In this document: piece by piece, positions 30,784-41,688 of the stretch
How positions within the stretch are numbered: position 1 is the first letter of the stretch
Layout: each line of letters starts with the position of its first letter
Origin: Nannochloropsis oceanica
Taxonomy: Eukaryota > Sar > Eustigmatophyceae > Eustigmatales > Monodopsidaceae
Assembly (NCBI GenBank): GCA_004519485.1
Contig: CP038111.1
Coordinates: 62,001-126,000, forward strand
Direction of reading: 5' to 3'
Length of the DNA: 64,000 bases
The notes under the pieces: generated by a model
The model's database searches: none
Seen by the model: only the letters and a program-made list of their open reading frames with translations
What the model was told of the DNA's origin: nothing
Translations under genes and position numbers: made by a program

Positions 30784-32447
30784 GACGAGCAAGACTGCTC
30801 CATCTCCGTCTCAGCCTCCTGCCACTCGCTCCAGCAGCACCACCAGGACCGATAGCAGTACCAGAAAACGGAGTTACATTGCGCGCTCCCCACCCGCTTC
30901 GCCTTATATGCCCTCCCTCAACCAAAACCTCTTTCCTCCTCCTCCTCCTTCCCCTCCTACTCCTACTCCTCCTCCTCCTCCTCCTTCCTCCTCCACAGCA
31001 GTAGCAGCAGCAGCAGCGGTGGGGGCGGCAGCAGGAGAAAGATCATCATCAGCAGGATGTGAGCAAGAGCAATAATAACAACAACGTTTTGGGTATGGAG
31101 GGGGAGGAGATAATGGTGAGAGGAAGAGAAGGGGAGTGTAAGGAGGAAAAAGACTTCAGCACGGGTAGCAGGGGTAGTAACAGCAGGACCTTTAGCAAGG
31201 TGGGGAAGAAGGATTGGGGATGGAAAGAGCAGACGAGGCTACAAGCCCTCCCCATACCTCCCTCTCCTTATCCCAGCTTCAGCGTCCCGTGGGTTGTCCT
31301 CCTCCTCCTCCTCCTCCTCCTCCTCCTCTTCTAATTCTTCTTCCTCCTCCTCCTCCCCCTTGAGTCCCCTCTTCTCGCCTATGAGGCAAGGTCATGCTTA
31401 CGCCTCTCATCCCAACCGCCACGAGCGCGATATGGCCCGTGCTGGTACTGCGGCTCCTGCTGTGGCTCCTGCTGCTGCTGCTCCTTTCTCAGTGAGAAGA
31501 CAAACAAGTGTGCCTTTGAAATCATTTCCCTCTCTCTTCTCTTCCTCTTATGCGCTTGCTGGTTCTAATACTGCTGCTACTACTGCTGCTACTACTACTT
31601 CTGCTCGGCTTTTCGCGAGACATAGGGAGTCGAATAGAGCGAGTACGCATGGGAGGGTGGAAGACATCAAGGGGGAGGAGGGGGAGAAGGAGGATGACGA
31701 GACAGAGGATGATTATGAAGAGGCTCAAATGAAAACTTATCATGCTGACATGCAACTCGGAAAATTGGAAGAGGGGGTAGGTAAAGCGTGGTGGGAGGAG
31801 GAGGACGAGGGGGTCATTCCTTGCTGCGAGGGGCTATCATGCGGAACGGGCGAGGTACTACCTGCATCTATTCCACAGCAACAAGTTGTTGGCGGTTGAG
31901 TGGCTCATGTAGGAGGCGGAGGAGGGGGGGTAGAAGGAGAGGGAGAGACGTGCCGGGTATAGAGGAGGATGTTGAGGATGAGGAGAAGGTGGAGGCCGCC
32001 TGGTGGAGCCACTAAGAGTAAACATTTTTTGGGATAATCGAGCATAATAAATACAGCAAATAGAATCGAAACGGAACAATAAAACAAAATTAAAAAAATA
32101 AATATTTAGTGTGTCGCTGGCCCATTGCTCTTTCTTGATCAATTCTTCATGCTTGCGCTTCATGCCGTCAAGACCCAAAATTGTCACCATGACCGTGTTC
32201 CGACAATTTAATTAATTATGAACGTAACTTGAATTTGTCCTGGGATTTGTTTTCTCTTATTCGCGATAAACGCGGGAGAGGGAAATGGACGGTAGGTTGG
32301 CCCCAGAGAAACCTAGCCAACGGCTCTGGAGCGAGCGAGCGACGCGCTTGTTGTGTGGTATCCTGCCGCTTGCACACACTCTGATATACATAGTATGTGC
32401 AAAAATACGCCTCACACACATTCCTCTGAACATTGACCTACATTAGA
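30784..32447. other. Low-complexity region downstream of the zinc-finger exon
   Basis: About 1.66 kb of CTCCTC, CAGCAG and GGA-rich sequence. Coding-like stretches occur in changing frames (for example TRKRSYIARSPPASPYMPS near 30865-30925), so the zinc-finger gene may extend here by splicing. The best single frame is listed separately at 31381. From about 32020 the sequence is A/T-rich with AATAAA-like motifs. Confidence 0.35.
31381..31899 (+). CDS. Tentative Ser/Ala/Glu-rich protein segment
   Basis: An open frame of 172 codons from MRQGHAYASHPNRHERD runs through Ala/Thr-rich sequence, then an acidic segment (GEEGEKEDDETEDDYEEAQ), to a stop at 31897. Upstream the same frame is polyserine. 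No domain is recognised. The acidic part and loss of triplet-repeat character make it more coding-like than its surroundings. It may be a separate gene or a 3' exon of the zinc-finger gene. Confidence 0.25.
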   Translation: MRQGHAYASHPNRHERDMARAGTAAPAVAPAAAAPFSVRRQTSVPLKSFPSLFSSSYALAGSNTAATTAATTTSARLFARHRESNRASTHGRVEDIKGEEGEKEDDETEDDYEEAQMKTYHADMQLGKLEEGVGKAWWEEEDEGVIPCCEGLSCGTGEVLPASIPQQQVVGG

Positions 32448-35400
32448 ATGCGTGGCGCCAGCAAGGTCAAGAAAAAGAAAGCTCCTGCATCTCCAGCGTC
32501 TACCTCCCCACCTGTCACAGCAGCTCCCGGACTTACCTCCTCAGACGCAAACTCCTCCAAAAAACGCCCCCGCCATATGGAAAACAACACTACACCCATC
32601 ATCTGTCCCCCAACTGTGATCCAAGTTTTCGCTAAATTGGTCAAGACGGGCCATCGTGGTGTGTGCGTCCTGCTCTCGTCGCGGCCTGATGCGGGTAAGG
32701 AGGGAGGGTGGTGGGGGAGGGGGAGGGAAATATTGGAGCGGGTGAGGACATTAAAGCAAGAAATACATTGACACAGAAATATCTACAATCTCTACAGCTC
32801 TCCTGGCGCTTGTCCAAGGGTGGAAAAGCGTGGGTGGAAAGGGAAAGGGCGTCATGGTTGTGGCGGACACGGACAAGGCAACCGCGGGTCCTTTAACGGG
32901 CCAGCTGAGGTACGGCAGGGGGAATGTGTGAGGTTCATTGTGGGCGTAGGCAAACCGTCTAATGTTTTTCCTATTACTTGTTCTCCATTCAATGCCTTGA
33001 TCGTCTAGCATGCCCTCTTTTTTGTACTTGTTCCCCTCCCTCCCTCCCTCCCTCCCTCCCTCCCTCCGTCCCTCCATCCCTCCATCCCTAAGCATCCCAT
33101 ACTGTGACCGGGCCTATACTCTTTCCCGTGGTCTGAGTTCATATCAGGGCATGCAAAAATAAATCTCAGGCATGGCAAAAAGCACTCAACTTGTCTTCAA
33201 ACTTAAAACCTAAAGATGGTTGGGCCGTTGCGCCAAGTACCACAGTAATTCATTCATCGATAATGGATTGTTTAAATAAGTACTCAACTTTATGCTGGTT
33301 CCACCCGCGTATTATCTCGCCTGGAGCTCTTGGACACTGCCCACAGCACACGGGCACGGGCAACGCTCCCTCTCTTTGGAGACTCATTCCCAAGAGTGCC
33401 CAACGTGCAAATTCCTCGCCATTGTGCTCATCCTCCATCTTCCTCCCTTCCTCCCGTCCTCCGTCGCTCAACCTCCCATGCAGGCCCCTCGCATTCACCG
33501 ACCTCTCCTCCTTCCCCCTCTCCTCCTCTATCCCCGCCAAATTGGGCCTGTGTGTGGTGTTTCGCCCTCAAGAGCACCTCTCCCCCTCCATCCTTGCTGC
33601 TACAGCCAACAGTCTCCATGGCGGAGGGCTCCTAGTCCTCGTCCTTCCCGAAGTGGAAGCCTGGGAGGAACTCCATTCAACAGCAGCAGCAGCAGCAAGA
33701 GGAGGAGAAGAAAAAGGAAAGCGCCACCAGCAGGAGCAACTGCAACGACGAAGACAAGAACAACAGCAGCAACGACAAGCCGCATCCCGATCCCTCCTCC
33801 TCGATCGCCTCCTGATCCGCCTCCCCTCCTGCAAGTCCGCCCTCTTCCTCCTCCCCTCCCTCCACCCTCTTCCTTACTCCCCCGCCCTCCTCCTCCCCTC
33901 CTCCCCTCCTCCCCCCCCAAAAACTGAGGATGGCCTAGACCTCCTCTCCCTCCAGTCCTCCCTTGCTTCCTCCCCTATCGCGGGGCCCCTCCTCTCCCTC
34001 GCCCTCACCCTCGACCAAGGCCGAGCCCTCCTTACGTTCCTGGACGCTGCATCTGAAAAAGAGATGGGAGGAACAGTGGTCATGAGGGGGGGAAGGGGCC
34101 GAGGGAAGACGTGTGCGTTGGGTTTGGGATTGGCTGGGGCCATCGCCTTCGGATTTTCGAATGTGTTTTTAACGGCCGAGACTCCCCGGAAGGCCCAAGG
34201 GATCTTCAGGTTTGTGTTGAAGGGCTTTGATGTGATGGGATGGAAGGAGAAGGAGGAGTATGAGGTGGTGGTGCAAGAGCGGCAGCAACCAGAGGGAAGG
34301 AGAGAGGGAGGGACCGATGAAATTCGACCGAGTGCTGCCGGGTCGGGATGGGGGAGGGAGGAAGGGAAGGGGGGAGGGACGACAGCGATTTTGAGGATCA
34401 ATGTGTTCAGAGAGCATCGGCAGACTGTGCAATACATATACCCGGACGATGGCGCGAGGTTGGAGCAGGCGGAGGTGCTGGCTATCGATGACGCTGCTTC
34501 CCTCTCTCCCTCCCTTGTTGGGAACCTCCTTGGCCCTTACTTGACGTTTGTGGCTATCCAGGAAGGGGGGGAGGGAGGGGCGGGCCCAGCAGCGGCTAAA
34601 GCGTTGATGGCCCGCATCATAGCACAGGCGGGCAGCACGGCGGGGGAGGTGGCTGCTGCTGCTGCTGCTGAAGTGAGGGGATCTCAGACGAAGAAGGGTG
34701 AGAGGCAAGTGCACGAGGAGAGATGGAGAAAAGCGGCGGAGGCTGTTTCGGCGTTAGGGGCGGGGAGGAGGAGCGTTGTGGAGGTCGGGATGGAGGAGCC
34801 TGTCATGTGGAGGGGCAAGGACCCGGTGGAGCGATGGGTGGGGAAGATGGGGGGGTTGGGAGGGAGGGAGGGAGGAGGGCTGGGTTTGAAGTTTGGGACG
34901 CCGGCGCCGTGGGAGTGTGACTTGTTTTATTGTGAGAAAGCGACGTTGTTGTCTGGACATGCCATGACAGAGTTGCTGTTGGAGAGGGTGATGTACGTGT
35001 ACGGGGCGTGGGCGAGGAAGAGGGAGGGAAGGAGGGTGTGGGAGGTGGGGAGGGAGGGGGATCATCTAGTGGTGTTGCTGGGGCCAGAGGCGGAGGAGCA
35101 GGGGGAGAAAGCGGGATTACCTGACATATTGGCGGTTATACATTTGAGGGAGGTGAAGGGGGAGGGAGGGAAGGATGGAGGGGAGGAGAAAGGGTGGGTG
35201 GACGTGGTGCACGTGGCGACCCACCCTGACGTGATGCGGATGGGGTATGGAGGGAGGGCGGTGCAGCTCCTGGCGCGGCACCTCAAGGGAGACATTGCAT
35301 CTTCTGCTACTACCCCTGCTGTTGATGCTGCTGCTGCCGCTGAGTACGGGAAGGAAAAAACAGTGACGCGTGTGATGGATTCAGCCCTTCAACCTCGGCA

Positions 35401-36838
35401 GATCCTCCCTCCCGTCCTCACCTCCCTCGAAGAGAGAGGACCCTTTTGGGCCCGAAGCAGCGGCAGCAGTAGCAGCAGCGCGCCCGCTATTCCTCCCCGG
35501 ATGGCGGTAGTGCGCCGTGTTCCCACCTCCCCCTCCTGGTGGATCGTATTCTGGCGTCGCGCAGGCTTTCGCCCCATCGCCATGACGGCGGTTCCCAGCA
35601 AGGAGGAGGGCGAGGAGGAGGAAGGGAGCGAAGAAGGGCGCGAGGCCTCGCAGGCCGTGACAATGGCGCTGGCTTTGTGGGGAGGGGAGAGGAGAGGGGG
35701 CGACGAGTTCTTGGCACAGATGGAGGAATTTCAGTCGAGGGTGCTGCGGCTGCTGCCGTCTGTGTATGCGGGCCTCGGGACCTTCACAGCCCTAGGACTG
35801 GTGGGCGGGCAGCAGCAGCAGCAACGACAGCAGCCGGAGGTTGAAGAGGATGGTGAAGAGACCGCTGTTGCAACTGGTGCTACTGCTGCTACTGCATGTC
35901 CATCCCTCCTGACAGCAGAAGAGCTCTCGTTCCTCTTCACCAGCCATGACCGCCGCCGCCTCCATACCTATGCCTCCTCCCTCGGGGACCCTTCAATCAT
36001 ATCTGACCTCCTTCCACTCCTTTGCCAGCTTTTCTTCCAAAACCGTTTGCCCTCCCTCCCTTCCTCCTCCTCTTCCTCCTCCTCTTCCTCCTCATCCCTC
36101 CCGCCCTTACAAGCAGCAATTTTAATAGGGCTAGGCATGCAGAGGAAGGAGCTGGGTGCCTTGTCGTTAGAATTGGGTCTACCTACACACCAGGTGCAGG
36201 CCATGTTCAACAAAGCAGTCAGGAGGCTCTCGGCGTGCTTGAGAGGGATAGAAGAGGGGGAGGTGGAGGAAGAGATGGCAGCAATGACGGCAGCAGCACC
36301 GGCGGCTGCGAGGATAGGGCAGGGCAGGATGGAGGCAGGGAAGGAGGCAGGGAGAAAGATGGAGAGTTTGCCAATGCGATTGGAGGAGGAGATGGAGATT
36401 GGGGCGAAGGAGGTGAAGAGTAGGGAGAGGGAGGGAAGGAGGGAGGAAAGGAGGGAAGAAGGGTTGTTGAAGTCTTTGGATTTGATGCAGTATGCGGTTA
36501 AAGGATCGACGGCAGAGTGGGAGGAGGTCTTGAAGGAAAGTAAGGGGGCGCTACAGACTCACGGGATGGTGCAGCTGAAAAGTTTGAAAAAGACGGGGCC
36601 CTCAGTTTTGGATCAGTTGGAGGAGGGAGAGGCCCCGGGGGAAAAGGGGGGTGGAAAGAAAAAGATAAAGATGGGAGGAGGAGAGAGGGGGGGGGCACAG
36701 GAAGGTATAGGGAGAGGGGCTGGTAATTATATCAGTCGGGGTGGGTTTTCTATCATGGGGGATAGTGAGAGAGGGGCTGGACGAAGAGGTCGAGGAAGGG
36801 GGGGAGGGAGGGGAGGAAGAGGGGGCGGTCGACGGTGA
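32448..36838 (+). CDS. RNA cytidine acetyltransferase, NAT10/Kre33 family
   Basis: Three exons (32448-32694, 32798-32909, 33148-36838) join in frame to about 1349 residues, longer than the roughly 1025 of human NAT10. Exons 1-2 hold the start of the N-terminal TmcA-like region. The long exon contains GLCVVFRPQEHLSPSILAA, the helicase P-loop RGRGKTCALGLGLAGAIAFG, NVFREHRQTVQYIYP, EVLAIDDAASLSPSLVGNLL, the GNAT fold HVATHPDVMRMGYGGRAVQL, AILIGLGMQRKELGALSLEL, and the C-terminal LKSLDLMQYAVKGSTAEWEE. The family forms N4-acetylcytidine in 18S rRNA and some tRNAs, using ATP and acetyl-CoA, in the nucleolus. The extra length comes from Ala, Gln, Ser and Glu insertions and a final RGRGGGRGGRGG-type tail. 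The start at 32448 is the first ATG and gives a Lys-rich N-terminus. The first 100 residues of exon 3 are weakly conserved and could hide another intron. Confidence 0.92.
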
Positions 36839-37144
36839 GAGAAGGAAGGGCTAGAATTGCCTGACTGACAAAAAGAAAGCAATCGATCATAAGGGAAAAA
36901 GAATCAAATGAAGAATAAAAGAAAAATAGAAAGAGCGCCCCGAAGAAGATTGGGCGATTTTGCCGCCAGGAACGTTCGTTCTTCATGTACACCCCAGATC
37001 CAAGTTGCTACGCTGCCTATTAATACATTCTTGAGGGAAACATATATCGATGCCTATGGAAAGCAATGGTTTGATGTGCGAAACAATGGGTATGTTGTGC
37101 GTCCCTCTCACCTCGGCTGACTCCCCAACGCCTCCAAACCCCAG
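36839..37144. other. Short tandem intergenic region
   Basis: About 300 bp between NAT10 stop and bestrophin start. It has an A-rich 3' region (36870-36940) and then the bestrophin promoter. No gene is seen. Confidence 0.5.
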
Positions 37145-38323
37145 ATGCGGAGCCTTGTTGCTGGCCAAGTCCTGCTGCTCCTCGCTGCCGCCGGATTTAC
37201 GCATATTCACGCCTTTCAGGCGCCCCCATCCCGTTGCATCATGGCTCTCCAGTTTTCTTTTCTGACCCGGCAACGTGGAAAGGTCCGCTCTCCACAGCCC
37301 ACTTCAGGACGCTCCACCCTCTTTTCGAGCCTCTCCGCCATTCCTGCCCCCGACCATCCCCCGCCCCCGCCACCCAAGCGCAAAGAAAGTGCCGTGCACT
37401 TTGCTCATTGGTTAACTACACAGGCCTTTTTGATGACGGAAATTCGACCAGTATTGTTCTTAAATATGGTGTTCACAGCCCTAGTTGCCCACGCGTACAA
37501 ACGTGGCATGACGGGCGCTGTGGACATTCACCCGCACTCGTTGCTGGCGGGCCCTCTTGGTTTCTTCCTCACTTTTCGAGCTGAAAAGGGTTTTGATCGC
37601 TGTGAAGACGCACGAAAGATCTGGGATGGAGTGCTGGATACGTCCCGCGATATGGCACGATGCGCTATTGGGGCCGAGTCCTTGCTGGGCAGTAGCGGTC
37701 CCCCTTTTCCCGCGCGGCGTCTGATGGACCTGACTTGTGCGTACGGCATTTTGCTAGAGGAGTTTGTGACGCGAAAGCAGCGGCAGTTAGAGCTGGAAGC
37801 GCTGCTAGAAAAGCGGGATTTGGAGATTCTTCGGCTCGGAGCCGCCAATCGGCCCCTAGCTATGACGGAGTTGATCTCGGAGGAAGTTGTAGATGAGGCC
37901 AAAACATCCGCAGTCTTTCGCAATTCTCCATATTTTGGTCGCCTGTTGGAGCACATTGATCAATTGAGCCATCACGTAACCCAGGTCCAGCGTCTGATGA
38001 AGCCCTCTGTGCCCCCATTTTTCTACACGCATGCGCTTCGTTTCCTGACCCTTTATGTTTTCACACTCCCCTTTGCCCTGGTTGATAAACTGCCAGGACA
38101 CGCGTTGGTGCCGGCTGTTGGGATCCTGACATGGGCATTATTCGGACTGAGGGAGTTGGGCATTAAGGCGCAGTATCCATTTTCATCGGGCGTGGTCAAT
38201 CTCAAGACCTTGTGGAAGGAAGTCATTTACGATGCACGTGTGTGCCTGGAAGAGACGCACCAGAAGGCGGAAAAGGAGAGAGCCAAGGACGAAAGCGCGG
38301 AAGGGATGGAAAAGGGGCAGTGA
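37145..38323 (+). CDS. Plastid-targeted bestrophin-family anion channel
   Basis: A single exon of 392 residues. Residues 1-26 are a signal peptide ending in HIHAF, the plastid-type site, and a Ser/Pro-rich transit part follows to about residue 80. The body fits the bestrophin/UPF0187 family: TEIRPVLFLNMVFTALVA (first membrane helix), HSLLAGPLGFFLTFRAEKGFDRC, a middle helical region (ARKIWDGVLDTSRDMARCA), then FLTLYVFTLPFALVDKLPGH and VPAVGILTWALFGLRELG, and the end motif QYPFSSGVVNLKTLWKEV. Plant VCCN1 (a thylakoid chloride channel) and the algal BST proteins (thylakoid bicarbonate channels of the carbon-concentrating mechanism) belong to this family. Either role would fit a plastid protein here; sequence alone does not decide. 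Codon use is even and free of the CCCT repeats common in neighbours. Confidence 0.87.
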   Translation: MRSLVAGQVLLLLAAAGFTHIHAFQAPPSRCIMALQFSFLTRQRGKVRSPQPTSGRSTLFSSLSAIPAPDHPPPPPPKRKESAVHFAHWLTTQAFLMTEIRPVLFLNMVFTALVAHAYKRGMTGAVDIHPHSLLAGPLGFFLTFRAEKGFDRCEDARKIWDGVLDTSRDMARCAIGAESLLGSSGPPFPARRLMDLTCAYGILLEEFVTRKQRQLELEALLEKRDLEILRLGAANRPLAMTELISEEVVDEAKTSAVFRNSPYFGRLLEHIDQLSHHVTQVQRLMKPSVPPFFYTHALRFLTLYVFTLPFALVDKLPGHALVPAVGILTWALFGLRELGIKAQYPFSSGVVNLKTLWKEVIYDARVCLEETHQKAEKERAKDESAEGMEKGQ

Positions 38324-39021
38324 TCAAAGCTATACACATTTGTCCGGCGTTTTGGGAAGAAGAATCCAAGACAGGGTTTATTTGTTCGCAAGGGTGCAAG
38401 GTAAGCGGAGGGGTGGTGGAGTACAAGGAAAAGGCGAAAAGACACAAGCAGAATGAGACGAAACAAGCATCTCATGCGAGGAGCAGGGGGGCATAAGATT
38501 TACATATTTGCAACGGATTTTAATGGTTAGAGCCCCATCATGATGCGTAGACGTGTATCCTAAAGACCATGTAAATAGAGAATCAAGAAAAGACGAGACT
38601 CATTTTTATTTTTTTCATCATTATCAAAAATAAAACCATGGTTGGTTAGTTTTACGGCCCTTGTAGCGCCGAAGGCATTTTCGTTATACAAGCTGGCTTT
38701 CACATGACTTATTGTGAAAATTGTGATCTGAAAGACAGGTCTCCATTCCATCGCAAACTTGTCCTTTATTGCCTCAAGAAGAAAGGATGGAATGGAAGAG
38801 GAGAAGTAATGCAGGCCAAACACTTCAAAAGACATTTATTTGTGTCGTGGTCTCATGGGATGAAGAATTTTTTTCGCACCCTCCGAGCTTTTGGGTGTCT
38901 GACTTGCATTTTCCCTCTCTTTCCTTTTCATCCTTTCGCCTCGGAGCAATAGTGAAGACTCTCGCCGTCACCTTATTCATATCTCTTACAAAGCCTATAT
39001 ACATTCTCTCGTCGATATCTC
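38324..39021. other. Convergent intergenic region
   Basis: About 700 bp, A/T-richer than the genes, between the bestrophin and DUF1499 stops. No conserved frame is seen. Confidence 0.5.
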
Positions 39022-40191
39022 TCACAGCGTCGGCGTCGGAGGACACCTTCCCACGGGCAAGGCCCCGGCCTTCTTTTCCAAAAATTTAAACAAGGAAAGG
39101 ACCCTCCTCTTATTCACTCCTCCGTCCAAGGTGCCAAATCTCTGCTCGCTCTGCACCCTAACAACCACCGTGCTGTTCCCGGGCTCCACATCCACACACG
39201 CGACCTCGACTGCCATGTCATCCACAAATCCCCAAAAGCCCGTCACCGCCACTATGTGCAAGGTTTCCCCCCCCTTCCCACCCGCACCCGCCCTTCCCAT
39301 CACCCTGGTTTGAAACTGTTTCCCTGCCCATTTTTCCACAAGCTGCGTCACGCTGTGTGTCTTGGGCGTGAAAAATGTCGGTGCGCTCAAGCCGTGCGCT
39401 CGCTCCCCTGTCGAGAGAGGGTCGTTTGTGACACGGACGCATGCGGGAGGAATCGTGCCCAGAGCATTTCGATAGCAGCGGGAAGGGAAGGCGGCATGTC
39501 GCACAAAAGTAGTACGCGCACAGATCAAGCGGATTAGAAGGTAAAATAGGACGAGGTAGGAAAGGGTAAGGACGGTATAGTGCAGGCAGCGTTGTTTTTG
39601 GATGTTGCGGACCCCGACGGGGGGTTGAGCACGACGGAGAAGAGTATGGAAATACGTAAGGTGGGCCCCGATGGAACCCAATGACAGGAAAGCTCCCCAC
39701 ACGAAGCCAATGACGCAAGACCATAAGAAAAGGAGGATGGAGAGGAAGAGGCTGGTACTGAGGTAACACCGCAAAGAGGCCTGGTTGCAGCATGTTCTTT
39801 GATTAATGCCCACTCGCGGCGAGGCCGGCCAGGATGATATAGTAGATTCGTCGCCCATGTACGACGAAGGGATGTCGACGCTCTCTTCCTCCACCCCTAA
39901 ACCAGAAGCGGACGAGGTGTTTGTCAAGAACAAATTAAGGCTCAGGCCTTGTGTCCTGATGTTGCTGCGGAGAGGCGAGCCTGTATCAAAAATGCCTCGT
40001 TCTGTGCCGTGAAGGCTGCTGATACTACAACCTCCGTGCGTCAATTCGGTGTACTTGGTTGGCCGTACTGCCCATTCCCAATCATTTCCCCCTACCCCGC
40101 CACCACCAGTGCCACCCAACGGGGTCGGACTTCCTCCACCCGAGCTGCCACGGCCGCCGCTGCCTGCCCTTCGAGTGGGCGAGGAGGACAT
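39022..40191 (-). CDS. DUF1499 membrane protein
   Basis: A single exon of 389 residues from MSSSPTRRAGSGG. The first 45 residues are Gly/Ser/Pro rich. Two membrane segments stand near residues 145-170 (CYLSTSLFLSILLFLWSCV) and 203-225 (HYTVLTLSYLVLFYLLIRL). The C-terminal part resembles DUF1499: CYRNALGTIPPACVRVTNDP, HSVTQLVEKWAGKQ, HIVAVTGFWGFVDDMAVEV, and the family's closing pattern RFGTLDGGVNKRRVLSL. DUF1499 is widespread in cyanobacteria, proteobacteria, plants and algae, with no agreed biochemical role. No plastid or signal peptide precedes the first ATG. It could reside in the ER, mitochondrion or plastid envelope. It is divergent from TPI across 1.5 kb. Confidence 0.78.
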   Translation of the reverse strand: MSSSPTRRAGSGGRGSSGGGSPTPLGGTGGGGVGGNDWEWAVRPTKYTELTHGGCSISSLHGTERGIFDTGSPLRSNIRTQGLSLNLFLTNTSSASGLGVEEESVDIPSSYMGDESTISSWPASPRVGINQRTCCNQASLRCYLSTSLFLSILLFLWSCVIGFVWGAFLSLGSIGAHLTYFHTLLRRAQPPVGVRNIQKQRCLHYTVLTLSYLVLFYLLIRLICARTTFVRHAAFPSRCYRNALGTIPPACVRVTNDPLSTGERAHGLSAPTFFTPKTHSVTQLVEKWAGKQFQTRVMGRAGAGGKGGETLHIVAVTGFWGFVDDMAVEVACVDVEPGNSTVVVRVQSEQRFGTLDGGVNKRRVLSLFKFLEKKAGALPVGRCPPTPTL

Positions 40192-41688
40192 GTGTGTAAA
40201 TGTATGTCTGGTGCTTGTTGCTCTGCTGATTGCTGCTGCCAAACCCAACTACGTTGCGACTCTTGAGACGCCCGCGGCGATGATGATGATTGCCGAAAGA
40301 TTGAGAGACCCACGGCACGGGATGGTCCTGTGTGTGGATTGAAGATTTGTTTATGTTTTAATTAATTGTACTTCTTTGTAATTGGACGGTCTTTGTGTGT
40401 GTTCGCCATCAGTGCGGGTTAGGAGGAAGGGGTCGCTACACCACACGGATTGTAGCGTAGCGTCGCGTTCGTCGTTCGTTCGTTCGTTCGTTCGTTCAGA
40501 GTTGCCGGCCGTTGATGCCCGTTGCCTGTGTGCAGAAGGTTGTCGATATAGTGCATGGCGAGATCACAAATGCTTAGGCGTATCATGAAGCATTCTAGCC
40601 GATATTGTCTAGCAACTCGGATTCAGGCAATATTTGGCAGGATGACCGGGGTGCTGTTTTACGATTTTAGGAAGTCCCCAAGTACTCTACCTCCTGTACC
40701 CCTTCCTTTCTTTCCCCCAAAATCAGACTTTGGATGTTGGAAAACTAAGGAATAATAAGTAATGCACTTCAAAAATAAAAGTGTGTCACAGATTTCACAA
40801 TCGGAAGGTCTTGCCCAGATGCATATGAGGTGCGTCGCATAGCAAGCTCCTTTTTTACGCCAAGTAAGCCCTCGCAGACGACGAGCTCTCCCATAGCACT
40901 CGGAAAATGCACTCCTCAGACGCAAATTTGGAAATTCACTTTTCTGATGTATCATTTGTCCTCATAAACCTGTCACTATGCAATCATGCACATTAAAAGA
41001 AGGAATTGCCTTCTCATCTTGGTCACTTACATTTTGTCCATCGCTCACGGGTCGCAGTTAAGAAAGCTCACACGGCACATCGCTCCGCGCACACTTTCGC
41101 TTGGTGTCTATGGATAAATTATATTAGGCGTCTTGTGCCCACTAGCTTATCTTAACTTTGCGTATTGCTCCTCAGGACAGGACTCTACTTCGCCACGATC
41201 AATGTAGCCGCAGAAACATGGGCCTGCCGCGCCAAAACCCACAGACATGTGACGGCTCCTCCTCAGCACATCCGCCTCCGCCCCTCCCGGCGGCGATGCA
41301 TCTGCAACAAGAATGAGCGGGCAGAGGTGCAAGTGGATAAAGTGACGTGCTAAAAAGGCCTAAGGCGCCTATGCTTAAATCTTCTTTTTTGGCCGGTTGG
41401 CGTGGACATTAATGCCCGCCGCCCAGTGATGACTGGTTGGTGATGTTTTCACCTCACACTTGATGCCGAGTCAGGTCTTGTGCAGTCATCCACCACCTCT
41501 CCATTCTTGCACTGAGCGATGCGAGCCAGCTAATTGTGGCTCTGAATGTTCTCCCTCGTACATGCAAGGCACTTTTCTGCGTGTCAGTATGCGGCGTGGT
41601 TTTGGCAGGAGTGATTGACATGCCGGAGAGTATCCTTGGTCACGCGCACCGCTACTCCCTCTCCCCTCGCACACGATCCCACAGCAGG
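40192..41688. other. Long divergent intergenic region
   Basis: About 1.5 kb between the DUF1499 and TPI starts. It holds a CGTT repeat at 40473-40496 and A/T-rich sequence around 40740-41160. I see no tRNA or conserved frame. A 61-codon minus-strand frame at 41147-41332 has no recognisable content. Confidence 0.5.
40473..40496. repeat. Six CGTT tetranucleotide units
   Basis: Perfect CGTT repeat in the intergenic region about 280 bp upstream of the DUF1499 start codon. Confidence 0.85.

Noticed and set aside
31858-32190. Minus frame starting MVTILGLDGMKRKHEELIKK
   Set aside because: The first 25 residues look coding, but the rest is A/T-rich 3' sequence and Pro/Ser low complexity; no partner exon found.
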